A stretch of 61,864 nt of DNA from JBPOJN01 sp052033505 (GTDB lineage: Bacteria; UBA10199; JACPAL01; GCA-016699445): positions 1 through 61,864 of the forward strand of contig JBPOJN010000010.1 of assembly GCA_052033505.1 (NCBI GenBank), written 5' to 3'. The notes under the pieces are model-generated. The model did no database searches, was not told the DNA's origin, and saw only the letters and a list, made by a program, of their open reading frames with translations. How positions within the stretch are numbered: the stretch's first letter is position 1; the number at the start of each line of letters is the position of its first letter. Below are positions 27,308-34,364 of the stretch, piece by piece. A program made the position numbers and the translations under genes.

Positions 27308-27344
27308 AATAGATTCTCGATCGCCCGCGCCGCTGTAACCCCTC

Positions 27345-27374
27345 TTGACATATAACTGAATGGCTATATAGTTA
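27345..27374 (+). promoter_or_regulatory. Promoter with overlapping inverted repeat, sulfide operon
   Basis: TTGACA (27345-27350) and TATAGT (27367-27372) are separated by 16 bases, a good sigma-70 promoter. An inverted repeat TAACT (27353-27357) and AGTTA (27370-27374) overlaps the spacer and -10. Its position suits a repressor, and the ArsR protein at the end of the operon is the natural candidate. Confidence 0.65.
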
Positions 27375-27394
27375 AGCTTATGGAGGAGAGGCTT

Positions 27395-27925
27395 ATGGCG
27401 ACGATCGGTGTTCAGGAGGCTCGACGACGGTTTCAATCAGGGGATGCGGTGTTGGTCGATGTCCGGGAGCCGGATGAAGTCTCCGCCGTCTCGGTGCCTG
27501 GTGCTTTGCATATTCCTCTAGATCAAGTGACCGCTCGTTTGAGCCAGATCCCGAAAAATCAGGAGATTTATTTTCTTTGCCGCTCGGGCTCGCGTAGCCG
27601 CATGGCTTGCGAGCAGGTGTTTTCTCTCATGCCTCAGGCAAAAAGTGTCGAGGGCGGTATTTTGGCGTGGGAGAAGCTTGGAGGACCGGTGACGGTCCGT
27701 TCTCGGATGATTCCTCTCATGAGGCAAGTACAGATCGTGGCTGGGATTTTTATCTTGGTCGGATTTTTCTTCAAGCCCTTATGGATCTTGGTGCCGATCG
27801 TAGGCATTGGACAAACAATCGCCGGTGTCACTGGATTTTGCGGGATGGCCCGGCTTTTACAAAAAATGCCATGGAACCGCGTTGCAGGCGCACACTCGAG
27901 AGGAGGCATGTCATGTCCGAGTTAA
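27395..27925 (+). CDS. Rhodanese with C-terminal DUF2892-like membrane domain
   Basis: The 176-residue protein starts with a rhodanese domain (about 1-85) with VDVREPDEV and the active-site loop LCRSGSRSR (Cys62). It continues into two hydrophobic segments (IVAGIFILVGFFF and LWILVPIVGIGQTIAG), a DUF2892-type membrane module. It would handle persulfide sulfur at the inner membrane. The ATG at 27395 is chosen because GGAGGAG lies six bases upstream; an ATG at 27380 overlaps that site. It is the first gene of the operon rhodanese - persulfide dioxygenase - TauE exporter - ArsR, and overlaps the second gene by 13 bases. Confidence 0.88.
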   Translation: MATIGVQEARRRFQSGDAVLVDVREPDEVSAVSVPGALHIPLDQVTARLSQIPKNQEIYFLCRSGSRSRMACEQVFSLMPQAKSVEGGILAWEKLGGPVTVRSRMIPLMRQVQIVAGIFILVGFFFKPLWILVPIVGIGQTIAGVTGFCGMARLLQKMPWNRVAGAHSRGGMSCPS

Positions 27926-28605
27926 TCTTCGAACAAATACGTCATGAAGGCTGCCTGTCTTATCTCGTAGCCGATGCCGCGTCCGGGGAAGCTGCCTTGA
28001 TTGACGCTAAAAAGGAAGATCAGGAAAAATATTTAGCGAAGCTTCGCGAGAAAAATCTAAAACTAAAATACATAATCGATACGCACACGCACGCGGATCA
28101 CGTCTCTGGCTCCTGCGAAATCGCCCAAGCGACTGACGCGACAGTCGTGATGTCGGAGAAGACCGTGAGCGAACGGCTGCAGTTGCCTGTGCATGAGGGG
28201 AGTTCACTTAAGCTTGGCGAGCAAAGTTTGAATTTTATTGAGACACCCGGTCATACGCCGGATGCCGTGTCGGTCTCGATCGGCCCTTATCTGATGACGG
28301 GGGACTCGCTTTTGCTCGACGATTGCGGGCGAACGGATTTTCCGGGAGGCGATTCTCGCTTGATGTACCACACCCTGCAAAGAATTTTAAAATTTCCAGA
28401 TCCGACGATCATTGCTGCGGGGCATGACTACGAGGATCGTACGGTTATGACCTTGGGAGAAGTGAAGAAAACAAATCCGGCTCTCCAGTATCGGACGGAG
28501 AAGGAGTTCGTGGATTATCTCGCGTCTTGGAATCTCGACCTGCCCAAACGCCTGAAAGAATCGCTGACGGCCAACAGGCAACACTGTTTTAAGCTGGGAT
28601 TATGA
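27913..28605 (+). CDS. Persulfide dioxygenase (ETHE1/Blh-like metallo-beta-lactamase fold)
   Basis: The 230-residue protein has the MBL-fold motif THTHADH (residues 57-63), a second metal His in ETPGHTPD, an Asp in MTGDSLL, and a final His in AGHDYED. CGRTDFPGGD corresponds to the GRTDFQxG signature of ETHE1-type persulfide dioxygenases, which oxidise glutathione persulfide to sulfite with a mononuclear iron. Its partners are a rhodanese and a sulfite/sulfur exporter. The ATG at 27913 overlaps the rhodanese stop; the frame upstream runs inside rhodanese and is ignored. Confidence 0.9.
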   Translation: MSELIFEQIRHEGCLSYLVADAASGEAALIDAKKEDQEKYLAKLREKNLKLKYIIDTHTHADHVSGSCEIAQATDATVVMSEKTVSERLQLPVHEGSSLKLGEQSLNFIETPGHTPDAVSVSIGPYLMTGDSLLLDDCGRTDFPGGDSRLMYHTLQRILKFPDPTIIAAGHDYEDRTVMTLGEVKKTNPALQYRTEKEFVDYLASWNLDLPKRLKESLTANRQHCFKLGL

Positions 28606-29360
28606 GCGCTATCTCCCTCATTGCTTTGATCGTGGGGAGTCTAGGATTCGGATTGGCCTTAGGGCTTTTCGGTAGTGGTGGATCGCTATTGGCACTTCCT
28701 GCCTTAACCTACGGACTGGGTTTCGATATCAAGCAAGGAGTCGTCGGAAGTCTCGTCGTGGTCGGTGTCACGGCGGCTTTCGGGGCCGTGACGGCGGTGA
28801 GGCGCGATGAAGTTTGCATCAAAAATGCGGCGGCTTTTCTCGTGGCCAGTCTCCCCGCGGGTTTCGGCGGCGCTGTGGTCGGACGTATGATGGATGCTCA
28901 TTGGCAGAGTCTCGCTTTTGCGATTTTGGCGGGACTGGCAGGCTTGAGATTGTTGCTCTGGCAAGTGCCTCAGCGGGCGAATTTATGTAATCCCAAACTC
29001 ATGCCGCTTTTTCTTTCCGGCGCGATCGTGGGTTTTCTGACCGGGCTTTTGGGAGTGGGCGGCGGATTTTTGATTGTGCCGGCTCTTGTGATCTTGGGTG
29101 GTGTCGGCGTCAAAATGGCGCGGGGGACTTCGTTGGTCTTGATCGCCGCTAATGCCGTCGCCGGATTTGTAGGTTATTTCGGATATGTGACGATTCCTTG
29201 GGTGCCGCTTTTAGGCGTGGTCGGGCTTTCTGTTCCGGCCAGTTTTGTCGGTGCGCGTTTGGCGAAGCGGCTTCCGACGGATGTGCTACAAAAAGTTTTT
29301 GCCTGGGGGCTGGTCGGATTGGGATTTTTTTTGATGTTTCGAGAGGTGAGAGCTTTATGA
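28602..29360 (+). CDS. TauE/SafE family sulfite/anion exporter
   Basis: The 252-residue integral membrane protein has about eight segments and the two-fold repeat of the TauE/SafE family: GLFGSGGSLLALPALTYGLG near the start and GLLGVGGGFLIVPALVILGG in the second half. These Gly-rich motifs are diagnostic. In sulfide-detoxification operons such proteins are thought to export sulfite or thiosulfate made by the dioxygenase. It overlaps both neighbours by four bases (ATGA). Confidence 0.88.
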   Translation: MSAISLIALIVGSLGFGLALGLFGSGGSLLALPALTYGLGFDIKQGVVGSLVVVGVTAAFGAVTAVRRDEVCIKNAAAFLVASLPAGFGGAVVGRMMDAHWQSLAFAILAGLAGLRLLLWQVPQRANLCNPKLMPLFLSGAIVGFLTGLLGVGGGFLIVPALVILGGVGVKMARGTSLVLIAANAVAGFVGYFGYVTIPWVPLLGVVGLSVPASFVGARLAKRLPTDVLQKVFAWGLVGLGFFLMFREVRAL

Positions 29361-29686
29361 GGCTCAACGATGTGACGCCGGAAATGATGAAAAAGATTTC
29401 CGAAATGCTTAAAATCTTATCGGACCCGACACGTCTAAAAATTTTACAATTTCTTCATGATGGTGAGCGTTGTGTCAGCGAGATCATCGAAGAGGTAGGT
29501 TCTTCGCAGGCGAATATTTCCAAACATTTGTCGTTGCTGACACAGGCACTTTTGGTGCGTTCCGAAAAACGTGGTTTGCAGGTGTTCTACCGCATCGAAG
29601 ATCGCGAAGTGGGCCGGCTCTGCGAGGCGATTTGCCATGAGTATGGAAAATTAGTGACCAAAAGAATGAAGTCTCTGCAAAATTGA
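29357..29686 (+). CDS. ArsR-family repressor, probable sulfide/persulfide sensor
   Basis: The 109-residue winged helix protein has MLKILSDPTRLKILQFL, the recognition helix GSSQANISKHLSLL and the wing SEKRGLQVFYRI. Cysteines are at 39 (GERCVSE), 89 and 93 (RLCEAICHEY). BigR and SqrR repressors, which switch on sulfide operons of this composition when a Cys pair forms a polysulfide bridge, have cysteines in the equivalent helices. Sensing through Cys39 and Cys89/93 is therefore likely but inferred. It is the last gene of its operon, overlapping the exporter by four bases, and probably acts at the site near 27350-27374. Confidence 0.85.
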   Translation: MRLNDVTPEMMKKISEMLKILSDPTRLKILQFLHDGERCVSEIIEEVGSSQANISKHLSLLTQALLVRSEKRGLQVFYRIEDREVGRLCEAICHEYGKLVTKRMKSLQN

Positions 29687-29718
29687 CTTCTCTTAAAGAA
29701 ACGTGGCACCACCACCCC

Positions 29719-30270
29719 ATGATCAACGCCACCCAAATCCGAGCCGGAGATATTTTGAATTTAGAAGGCACGCTTTTCCGCGTGCTGAAGGCCCAGCACA
29801 TTACGCCTGGAAAAGGGAATGCCCAGGTGCAGGTCGATATTCGAAACCTGAAGACCGGCATCAAAAACAACATGCGTTTCCGTTCGATGGACTCCGTCGA
29901 CAAGGTCGTCGTCGACGAACGCACGGTGACGTTTCTCTACCAAGAGGGCGATATCTATCACTTCATGGATCCGAAAGATTACGAGCAATTCGAGCTGTCG
30001 AAGTCGATCTTGGAAGACGCGATTCCTTATCTCAAACCCGAAGCCAAGCTCACCATCCTGAATTACGACGAAAGACCGATCAGTGTCAGCCTGCCGCAGA
30101 AAATGACGTTCGAAGTCGTCGAATGCGATCCGGCGACCAAAGGCATGGCCGGCGCCTTGAAAGATGCGAAGATGGACAACGGCCTGATGGCGAAAGTGCC
30201 GCTCTTCATCCGTCCCGGCGAGAAGGTAGTTGTCGATACCGAGACCGGCGATTACATCGAAAAGGCTTAA
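29719..30270 (+). CDS. efp: Translation elongation factor P
   Basis: The 183-residue protein has the three beta-barrel domains of EF-P, which relieves ribosome stalling at polyproline. The loop tip is TPGKGNAQVQ with Lys32 in the place of the residue that is modified in many bacteria. The C-terminal signature DNGLMAKVPLFIRPGEKVVVDTETGDY is standard (key residues PLFI, GEKV, DTETGDY). The ATG at 29719 gives the canonical N-terminus MINATQIRAGD. Its stop is interlocked with that of the convergent gene at 30267 (TTAA). Confidence 0.95.
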   Translation: MINATQIRAGDILNLEGTLFRVLKAQHITPGKGNAQVQVDIRNLKTGIKNNMRFRSMDSVDKVVVDERTVTFLYQEGDIYHFMDPKDYEQFELSKSILEDAIPYLKPEAKLTILNYDERPISVSLPQKMTFEVVECDPATKGMAGALKDAKMDNGLMAKVPLFIRPGEKVVVDTETGDYIEKA

Positions 30271-30554
30271 AGAATGACATCATACCCGCTGAACTCCGGC
30301 GGGCCTTGCGTCAGACCTTTGCTCGCTCCTTGAGCGTGGGCTTTTGCGAACGCCTCCGAATCCATCCAGGCCCCGAAGGCGTCTTCGTTTTCCCAGGTGG
30401 AGTGCGAAATATAAACGCCGTTGGTGCCTTTCAGAAGTTTGAAGTCCTTGAATCCCGCGACGCCTTTCAAAAAACTCTCGCGGTTCTTCCACGCTTTCTC
30501 GAATTCGTCTTCCTTGCCGGGCTTGATCCAGAAACGGTTCATGGCGATGTACAT
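30267..30554 (-). CDS. Antibiotic-biosynthesis-monooxygenase (ABM) fold protein
   Basis: The 95-residue protein is a single ABM/dimeric ferredoxin-like domain: MYIAMNRFWIKPGKEDEFEKAW, GFKDFKLLKG and VYISHSTWENEDAFGAWMDSEAF (read piecewise). It is closest to heme-degrading monooxygenase-like (HmoA) and related quinol monooxygenases; substrate is not readable. Cytosolic. Convergent with efp, with stop codons sharing TTAA. Confidence 0.75.
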   Translation of the reverse strand: MYIAMNRFWIKPGKEDEFEKAWKNRESFLKGVAGFKDFKLLKGTNGVYISHSTWENEDAFGAWMDSEAFAKAHAQGASKGLTQGPPEFSGYDVIL

Positions 30555-30677
30555 GGTCCCCTCCCTTTGCGAAGTCCTTCTTCAATAATTTCTTCGAAAA
30601 AGAACGCAAGGATTATCAAACACTTAACCCAGGAATGTCGGTTTACTTCACGCGGGTTTTGAGGGTAACGAACTCCC

Positions 30678-31565
30678 ATGATCTCCGTCTGGAAGCCGAT
30701 CGTTTTGATTCTCGTGATCGTGATCATCGTGAAATCGCTCCTGCTGGTGCGCGCCTATCGCAATACGCGCCGCGGGAGGTCGCGGTCATTCCGCCACGAG
30801 GCTGAGCCCGAAGACCACGTCCAGAGCCTGACACTGCGCCTGCAGGCCGTCGAATCCGAGCGGCGTTTATTCTCCGAAAAAATCCAGGCGCAGCAAACCG
30901 AGCTCGCCCGCGCCCAGGAGGCCTTCGAGAAAAAAGAAGCATCGCTTCGGAAATATTTCGAGCGCGTGATCCGGGGCTTGTCGCTCCGCGTGGAAGACGT
31001 GATCCGTGGCCGCGATCCGGAGATTTTGCGGCGCGTGTTGGGGGATTTCCAAAAAGCTACCGATGTCTCGAAAAAAGACTTACGTCTCAACCCCCATGTT
31101 TTCTTCCTGAAACCTCTCTTGAGTGAATTGGAGGAAGAGTCGCGTGCCTTGCGCGCCTCCAAGAACATCGGCATGACCGTCGACTTGGCCGAAGGCTTTT
31201 CACTCTTCGCCGACCCCGATGCGGTCAAAAAAATCCTCATGAACCTCCTGACGGGTTTGCAGCCTCTCTGTCAAAACGGCGATACGTATAAAATCATCAT
31301 CGGCGACGGTGAGGCTTGGACGCGGATCGCGGTTTTCAAATCGGGAGAGGGGATTCCAGCCGAAGATTTGCCGGACGTATTCGAGGCGTTTCCGAAATTC
31401 GCGGACCGGGACCCGGCAACCCCGCAAGCGGAGGCCTTCGGTCCTTCGGGGCTGGACCTTATGCTCGCCAAGCGTCTTGTGGATGCCCATGAAGGCCAGA
31501 TTTCGGCGGAAAACCTGCCGAACGGGGGCTGTCGGCTGCTGATGACGTTCCCTAAAAAAGCTTAA
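30678..31565 (+). CDS. Degenerate histidine-kinase-like membrane protein
   Basis: The 295-residue protein has one membrane segment (about 5-24), a coiled-coil-like region (about 45-95), a dimerisation-like helical part and a HATPase-type C-terminus. The kinase core is eroded. There is no H-box with a phospho-accepting His. The N-box reads MNLLTGLQ, where NLLxNA is expected. The first glycine box reads KSGEGIP, where DxGxG is expected. The last box SGLDLMLAKRLVDAHEG is well kept. It lies 67 bases before a PhoB-like gene and a complete PhoR-like kinase. It may act as a non-catalytic partner that modulates the kinase. Confidence 0.72.
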   Translation: MISVWKPIVLILVIVIIVKSLLLVRAYRNTRRGRSRSFRHEAEPEDHVQSLTLRLQAVESERRLFSEKIQAQQTELARAQEAFEKKEASLRKYFERVIRGLSLRVEDVIRGRDPEILRRVLGDFQKATDVSKKDLRLNPHVFFLKPLLSELEEESRALRASKNIGMTVDLAEGFSLFADPDAVKKILMNLLTGLQPLCQNGDTYKIIIGDGEAWTRIAVFKSGEGIPAEDLPDVFEAFPKFADRDPATPQAEAFGPSGLDLMLAKRLVDAHEGQISAENLPNGGCRLLMTFPKKA

Positions 31566-31632
31566 AAAGAACCTTGGAATTTTCCGGAACGACACAGAAA
31601 CGTCACGATCTTCCGTCAGTAATAGTAGCTTT

Positions 31633-32328
31633 ATGAAAATCCTCATCATCGAAGACGACTCCGACATCGCCGAACTCGTGGAGTATAATTTGCGCCAGGA
31701 AAAGTTCGGCGTGGAAACTGCGAAGAGCGGGGCGGACGGGTTGCACAAAGCGCGGCGTCTGGCGCCGGATTTGATCATCTTGGACCTCATGCTTCCCGAC
31801 ATGACCGGACTCGAAATCTGCCGGAGCCTCAAGTCGGATGCGAAGACCAAGGCCACGCCTGTGCTCATGCTGACCGCAAAAGGCGAAGAAGTCGATCGCA
31901 TCGTCGGGTTCGAGGTCGGCGCCGATGATTACATGACGAAGCCGTTCAGCCCGCGGGAGTTGGTCCTACGCGTGAAGGCGATTTTGAAGCGTATGAAGGA
32001 AAGGGAGTTTTTGGAGAACGCCCAGCCGCTTTCTTTTGGCAACTTAGCCGTCGATCCGGCGCGGTTTTCGGTGACCGTCGGCCGCGAAGACGTCCGGCTG
32101 ACGGCAATCGAGTTCAAGCTCCTGCAATTCCTCATGACGAACCGAGGGCGGGTGGCGACCCGCGATATGCTGCTCGATCGCGTTTGGGGCTACGACGCTG
32201 CTTTGACCACGCGTACGGTGGATACGCACATCAAGCGCCTGCGCGAGAAATTGGGGAAAGCCGGCGATTACATTGAAACGATCCGCGGGATCGGTTACCG
32301 GTTCAAAGAAAACCTTAAACCCTCATGA
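31633..32328 (+). CDS. phoB: PhoB/OmpR-family response regulator
   Basis: The 231-residue protein has a receiver domain (EDDSD acidic pocket, DLMLPDMTG with the phospho-accepting Asp, MLTAKGEE, TKPFSPRELVLRVKA with the conserved Lys). A C-terminal winged helix follows, with LTAIEFKLLQFL, TRDMLLDRVWGY and VDTHIKRLREKLG. The arrangement and motif text fit PhoB, the phosphate-regulon activator; related regulators cannot be excluded. It overlaps the kinase gene by four bases. No phosphate transport genes are near. Confidence 0.88.
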   Translation: MKILIIEDDSDIAELVEYNLRQEKFGVETAKSGADGLHKARRLAPDLIILDLMLPDMTGLEICRSLKSDAKTKATPVLMLTAKGEEVDRIVGFEVGADDYMTKPFSPRELVLRVKAILKRMKEREFLENAQPLSFGNLAVDPARFSVTVGREDVRLTAIEFKLLQFLMTNRGRVATRDMLLDRVWGYDAALTTRTVDTHIKRLREKLGKAGDYIETIRGIGYRFKENLKPS

Positions 32329-33506
32329 ATGATTTTTCCCCCGCTTCTTTTCTCTTGGGCGCTTCGCTTTTGATCCCCGCTCTTTGGATCTTTTCACGCC
32401 GCCAACGTGTTTTTCTCCACGAACTTTCCCGAAAAACCGAAAAATCGGCCTCAGACGCGACCAGGCTTCACGATGAAAAACTATCGTCGGAGCAGCATCG
32501 TCTCCAAGCCGTACTGGACGGCATGGTCGAAGGCGTCTTGGTGACGGACGCTTCGGGCCGCGTGGTCTTAGTGAACCGTGCCTTAGTCTCGATGCTGTCC
32601 TTATCGATGGAAGTTTTGGGCCGTGGTTTGCTGGAATTTTCCCGCAATCCCGAAATCCACGAAACAGTCACGCACGTCTTGAAGGAAAAAAAGACGCGCC
32701 AAAAAGAAATCTCGGTCTTCGTCGCCGGCGAGGAAAAATCCATCGTGATGTCGTCGTCGCCGCTGACATCGGGTACGGTTTCTGTTTTTTATAACGTGAC
32801 CGAAATCCGGAGGCTCGAAGACTTGCGCAAGGATTTCGTCGCCAACGTCTCCCATGAGCTTAAAACACCGCTAACCTGCATCCGTGGTTACGCTGAGACG
32901 CTGAAAGCGGGAGCGTTACAAGACGCCGTCGCCGCGGAGCGGTTTCTGGATAAGATCGAAAAAAACGCGACACAGCTCCAGGCTTTGGTGGAGGACTTGC
33001 TCAGCATCTCTGAAATCGAGTCGGGCGGTTTTTCGCAAACGCCTTCCGACGTGCCTCTGCTCAAAGTCGTGAAGGAAGTTTTGGAAGATTTTTCGACTCA
33101 GGCGGCTTCGCGGAACGTGGTGCTTTCCGTTCCCCCAAACTTAAAAGTCTCCGTGCCGCCCGAGTCCTTACGGCGTATCTTGGTAAATCTCGTAGACAAC
33201 GCCCTGAAATATTCCCCCCAAGGCTCTCTTTTGGAAATCGGCGCAGAGTCGGCGGAAGGTTTCTGCCGGATTTGGGTGCGTGACGACGGCATTGGGCTTT
33301 CGCCGGACGATGCGGCGCGCGTCTTTGAGCGGTTTTATCGTGCGGATAAGGCGCGGACGCGGTCTGCAGCCTCGGGTACGGGGTTGGGTCTTTCGATCGT
33401 TAAGCATTTGGTGCAGGCCCAAGGCGGCGACGTCGGTGTCGACAGCGAGCCGGGCAAGGGCGCCACGTTTTGGTTCAAACTGCCGTTAAGCAAGGAGAGT
33501 TCATGA
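32325..33506 (+). CDS. phoR: PhoR-like sensor histidine kinase
   Basis: The 393-residue protein has one N-terminal membrane segment (about 7-22), a PAS domain (about 58-165), HisKA with the H-box NVSHELKTPLTCIRGYAE, and HATPase with NLVDNALKYS, DDGIGLSPDD and GTGLGLSIVKHLV. All catalytic boxes are intact, unlike the protein two genes upstream. The layout is that of PhoR. It is co-transcribed with the regulator and with mgsA, whose start overlaps its stop (ATGA). Confidence 0.88.
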   Translation: MNDFSPASFLLGASLLIPALWIFSRRQRVFLHELSRKTEKSASDATRLHDEKLSSEQHRLQAVLDGMVEGVLVTDASGRVVLVNRALVSMLSLSMEVLGRGLLEFSRNPEIHETVTHVLKEKKTRQKEISVFVAGEEKSIVMSSSPLTSGTVSVFYNVTEIRRLEDLRKDFVANVSHELKTPLTCIRGYAETLKAGALQDAVAAERFLDKIEKNATQLQALVEDLLSISEIESGGFSQTPSDVPLLKVVKEVLEDFSTQAASRNVVLSVPPNLKVSVPPESLRRILVNLVDNALKYSPQGSLLEIGAESAEGFCRIWVRDDGIGLSPDDAARVFERFYRADKARTRSAASGTGLGLSIVKHLVQAQGGDVGVDSEPGKGATFWFKLPLSKESS

Positions 33507-33874
33507 AGACCATCGCATTGATCGCGCACGACGGGAAGAAGGCCGAAATGGTCGCCTTCGTCAAAGACCACATCGAGCAGATCCGGAAATTCAAACTGGT
33601 TGCGACGGGAACGACCGGGAAATACGTCGAACAGGCGGGACTTACGGTCACGAAGCTCGAAAGTGGCCCTCACGGCGGCGATGCGCAGATCGCGGCCATG
33701 ATCGTGGATCATAAGATCGACGGCGTCGTGTTTTTGCGCGACCCTCTGGGCATTCATCCCCACGAACCGGATATTTTCATGCTGCTCCGGCTGGCTGACG
33801 TGCACAACATCCCACTCGCCACGAATACCGCCTCGGCAACGATCTTAATTCAGGGTTTGTCGGCGGGTAATTAA
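33503..33874 (+). CDS. mgsA: Methylglyoxal synthase
   Basis: The 123-residue enzyme converts dihydroxyacetone phosphate to methylglyoxal and phosphate, a bypass used when phosphate is scarce. It shows IALIAHDGKK, ATGTTGK, SGPHGGDAQIAAMI (catalytic Asp region), FLRDPLGIHPHEPDI and PLATNTASA. It is a little shorter than E. coli MgsA. The ATG at 33503 overlaps the phoR stop. The link to a PhoB/PhoR operon makes biological sense, since the enzyme frees phosphate from sugar phosphates. Confidence 0.93.
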   Translation: MKTIALIAHDGKKAEMVAFVKDHIEQIRKFKLVATGTTGKYVEQAGLTVTKLESGPHGGDAQIAAMIVDHKIDGVVFLRDPLGIHPHEPDIFMLLRLADVHNIPLATNTASATILIQGLSAGN

Positions 33875-33889
33875 AAAGCCGTTTTTAAT
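33870..33889. terminator. AT-rich hairpin between mgsA and convergent lipoprotein gene
   Basis: ATTAAAAA and TTTTTAAT flank GCCG, an eight-base-pair stem spanning both stop codons. The A and T runs on each side would give a U-tract in either direction, but the stem is weak, so termination is only probable. Confidence 0.4.
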
Positions 33890-34316
33890 GGACCGTATTG
33901 ATCGTCACGTCCACGTCACGATCACCGACGCGCGCGGGGTTTTTCGTGGAAGTGCCTTCGAAATCACCCGCTTGGGCGGGACCGGCCATGCCGTCCTTAT
34001 CGACGCGGGCGACGACCTTAACCTCACCTTGAAACGGAGTTCCGGGGAACATCACGTCTTGGTCGCTTAAGACGTAAGCCACGGGAAATTGCGGAGCGGG
34101 AATTTTTTTAACGGCCAGAGGCGGACCAACGTCTTTACGCGCGATGATGAAGAGCACTTCATTGCCGGTGATTTTGGCCTTCAGGTCGGGTGAAACGTCG
34201 ACCAAGCCGGAAATCGTAGCCCCTTGATTCACGTCCGAAACCGGTTTGTCTTCCGAACACGCCGCGAAGCCGATCGTAAAGCCTAAAGCCAACACCGCTA
34301 AAATAAATTTTTTCAT
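33885..34316 (-). CDS. Lipoprotein with CcmI/CycH C-terminal-like domain
   Basis: The 143-residue protein has a signal peptide ending in the lipobox GFAAC, then a single domain: ISGLVDVSPDLKAKI, VLFIIARKDVGPPLAVKKI, FPVAYVLSDQDVM, VKVVARVDKDGMA and PAQAGDFEG. This matches the C-terminal periplasmic domain of the cytochrome c biogenesis protein CcmI/CycH, which normally follows TPR repeats in a larger membrane protein. Here the domain stands alone on a lipid anchor. No ccm genes are nearby. The ATG at 34316 is chosen for the signal sequence. It is divergent from the aldehyde dehydrogenase gene. Confidence 0.78.
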   Translation of the reverse strand: MKKFILAVLALGFTIGFAACSEDKPVSDVNQGATISGLVDVSPDLKAKITGNEVLFIIARKDVGPPLAVKKIPAPQFPVAYVLSDQDVMFPGTPFQGEVKVVARVDKDGMAGPAQAGDFEGTSTKNPARVGDRDVDVTINTVH

Positions 34317-34341
34317 GGAAACCTCTTTGTCCGGGTTCGTA

Positions 34342-34347
34342 TATAAT
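34342..34347 (+). promoter_or_regulatory. Probable -10 element for aldehyde dehydrogenase gene
   Basis: A perfect TATAAT lies 18 bases before the ATG at 34365, giving a very short leader. No good -35 is seen at the right distance, so an activator or a different start may be involved. Confidence 0.4.
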
Positions 34348-34364
34348 CCCTTTAGGATACGTCT

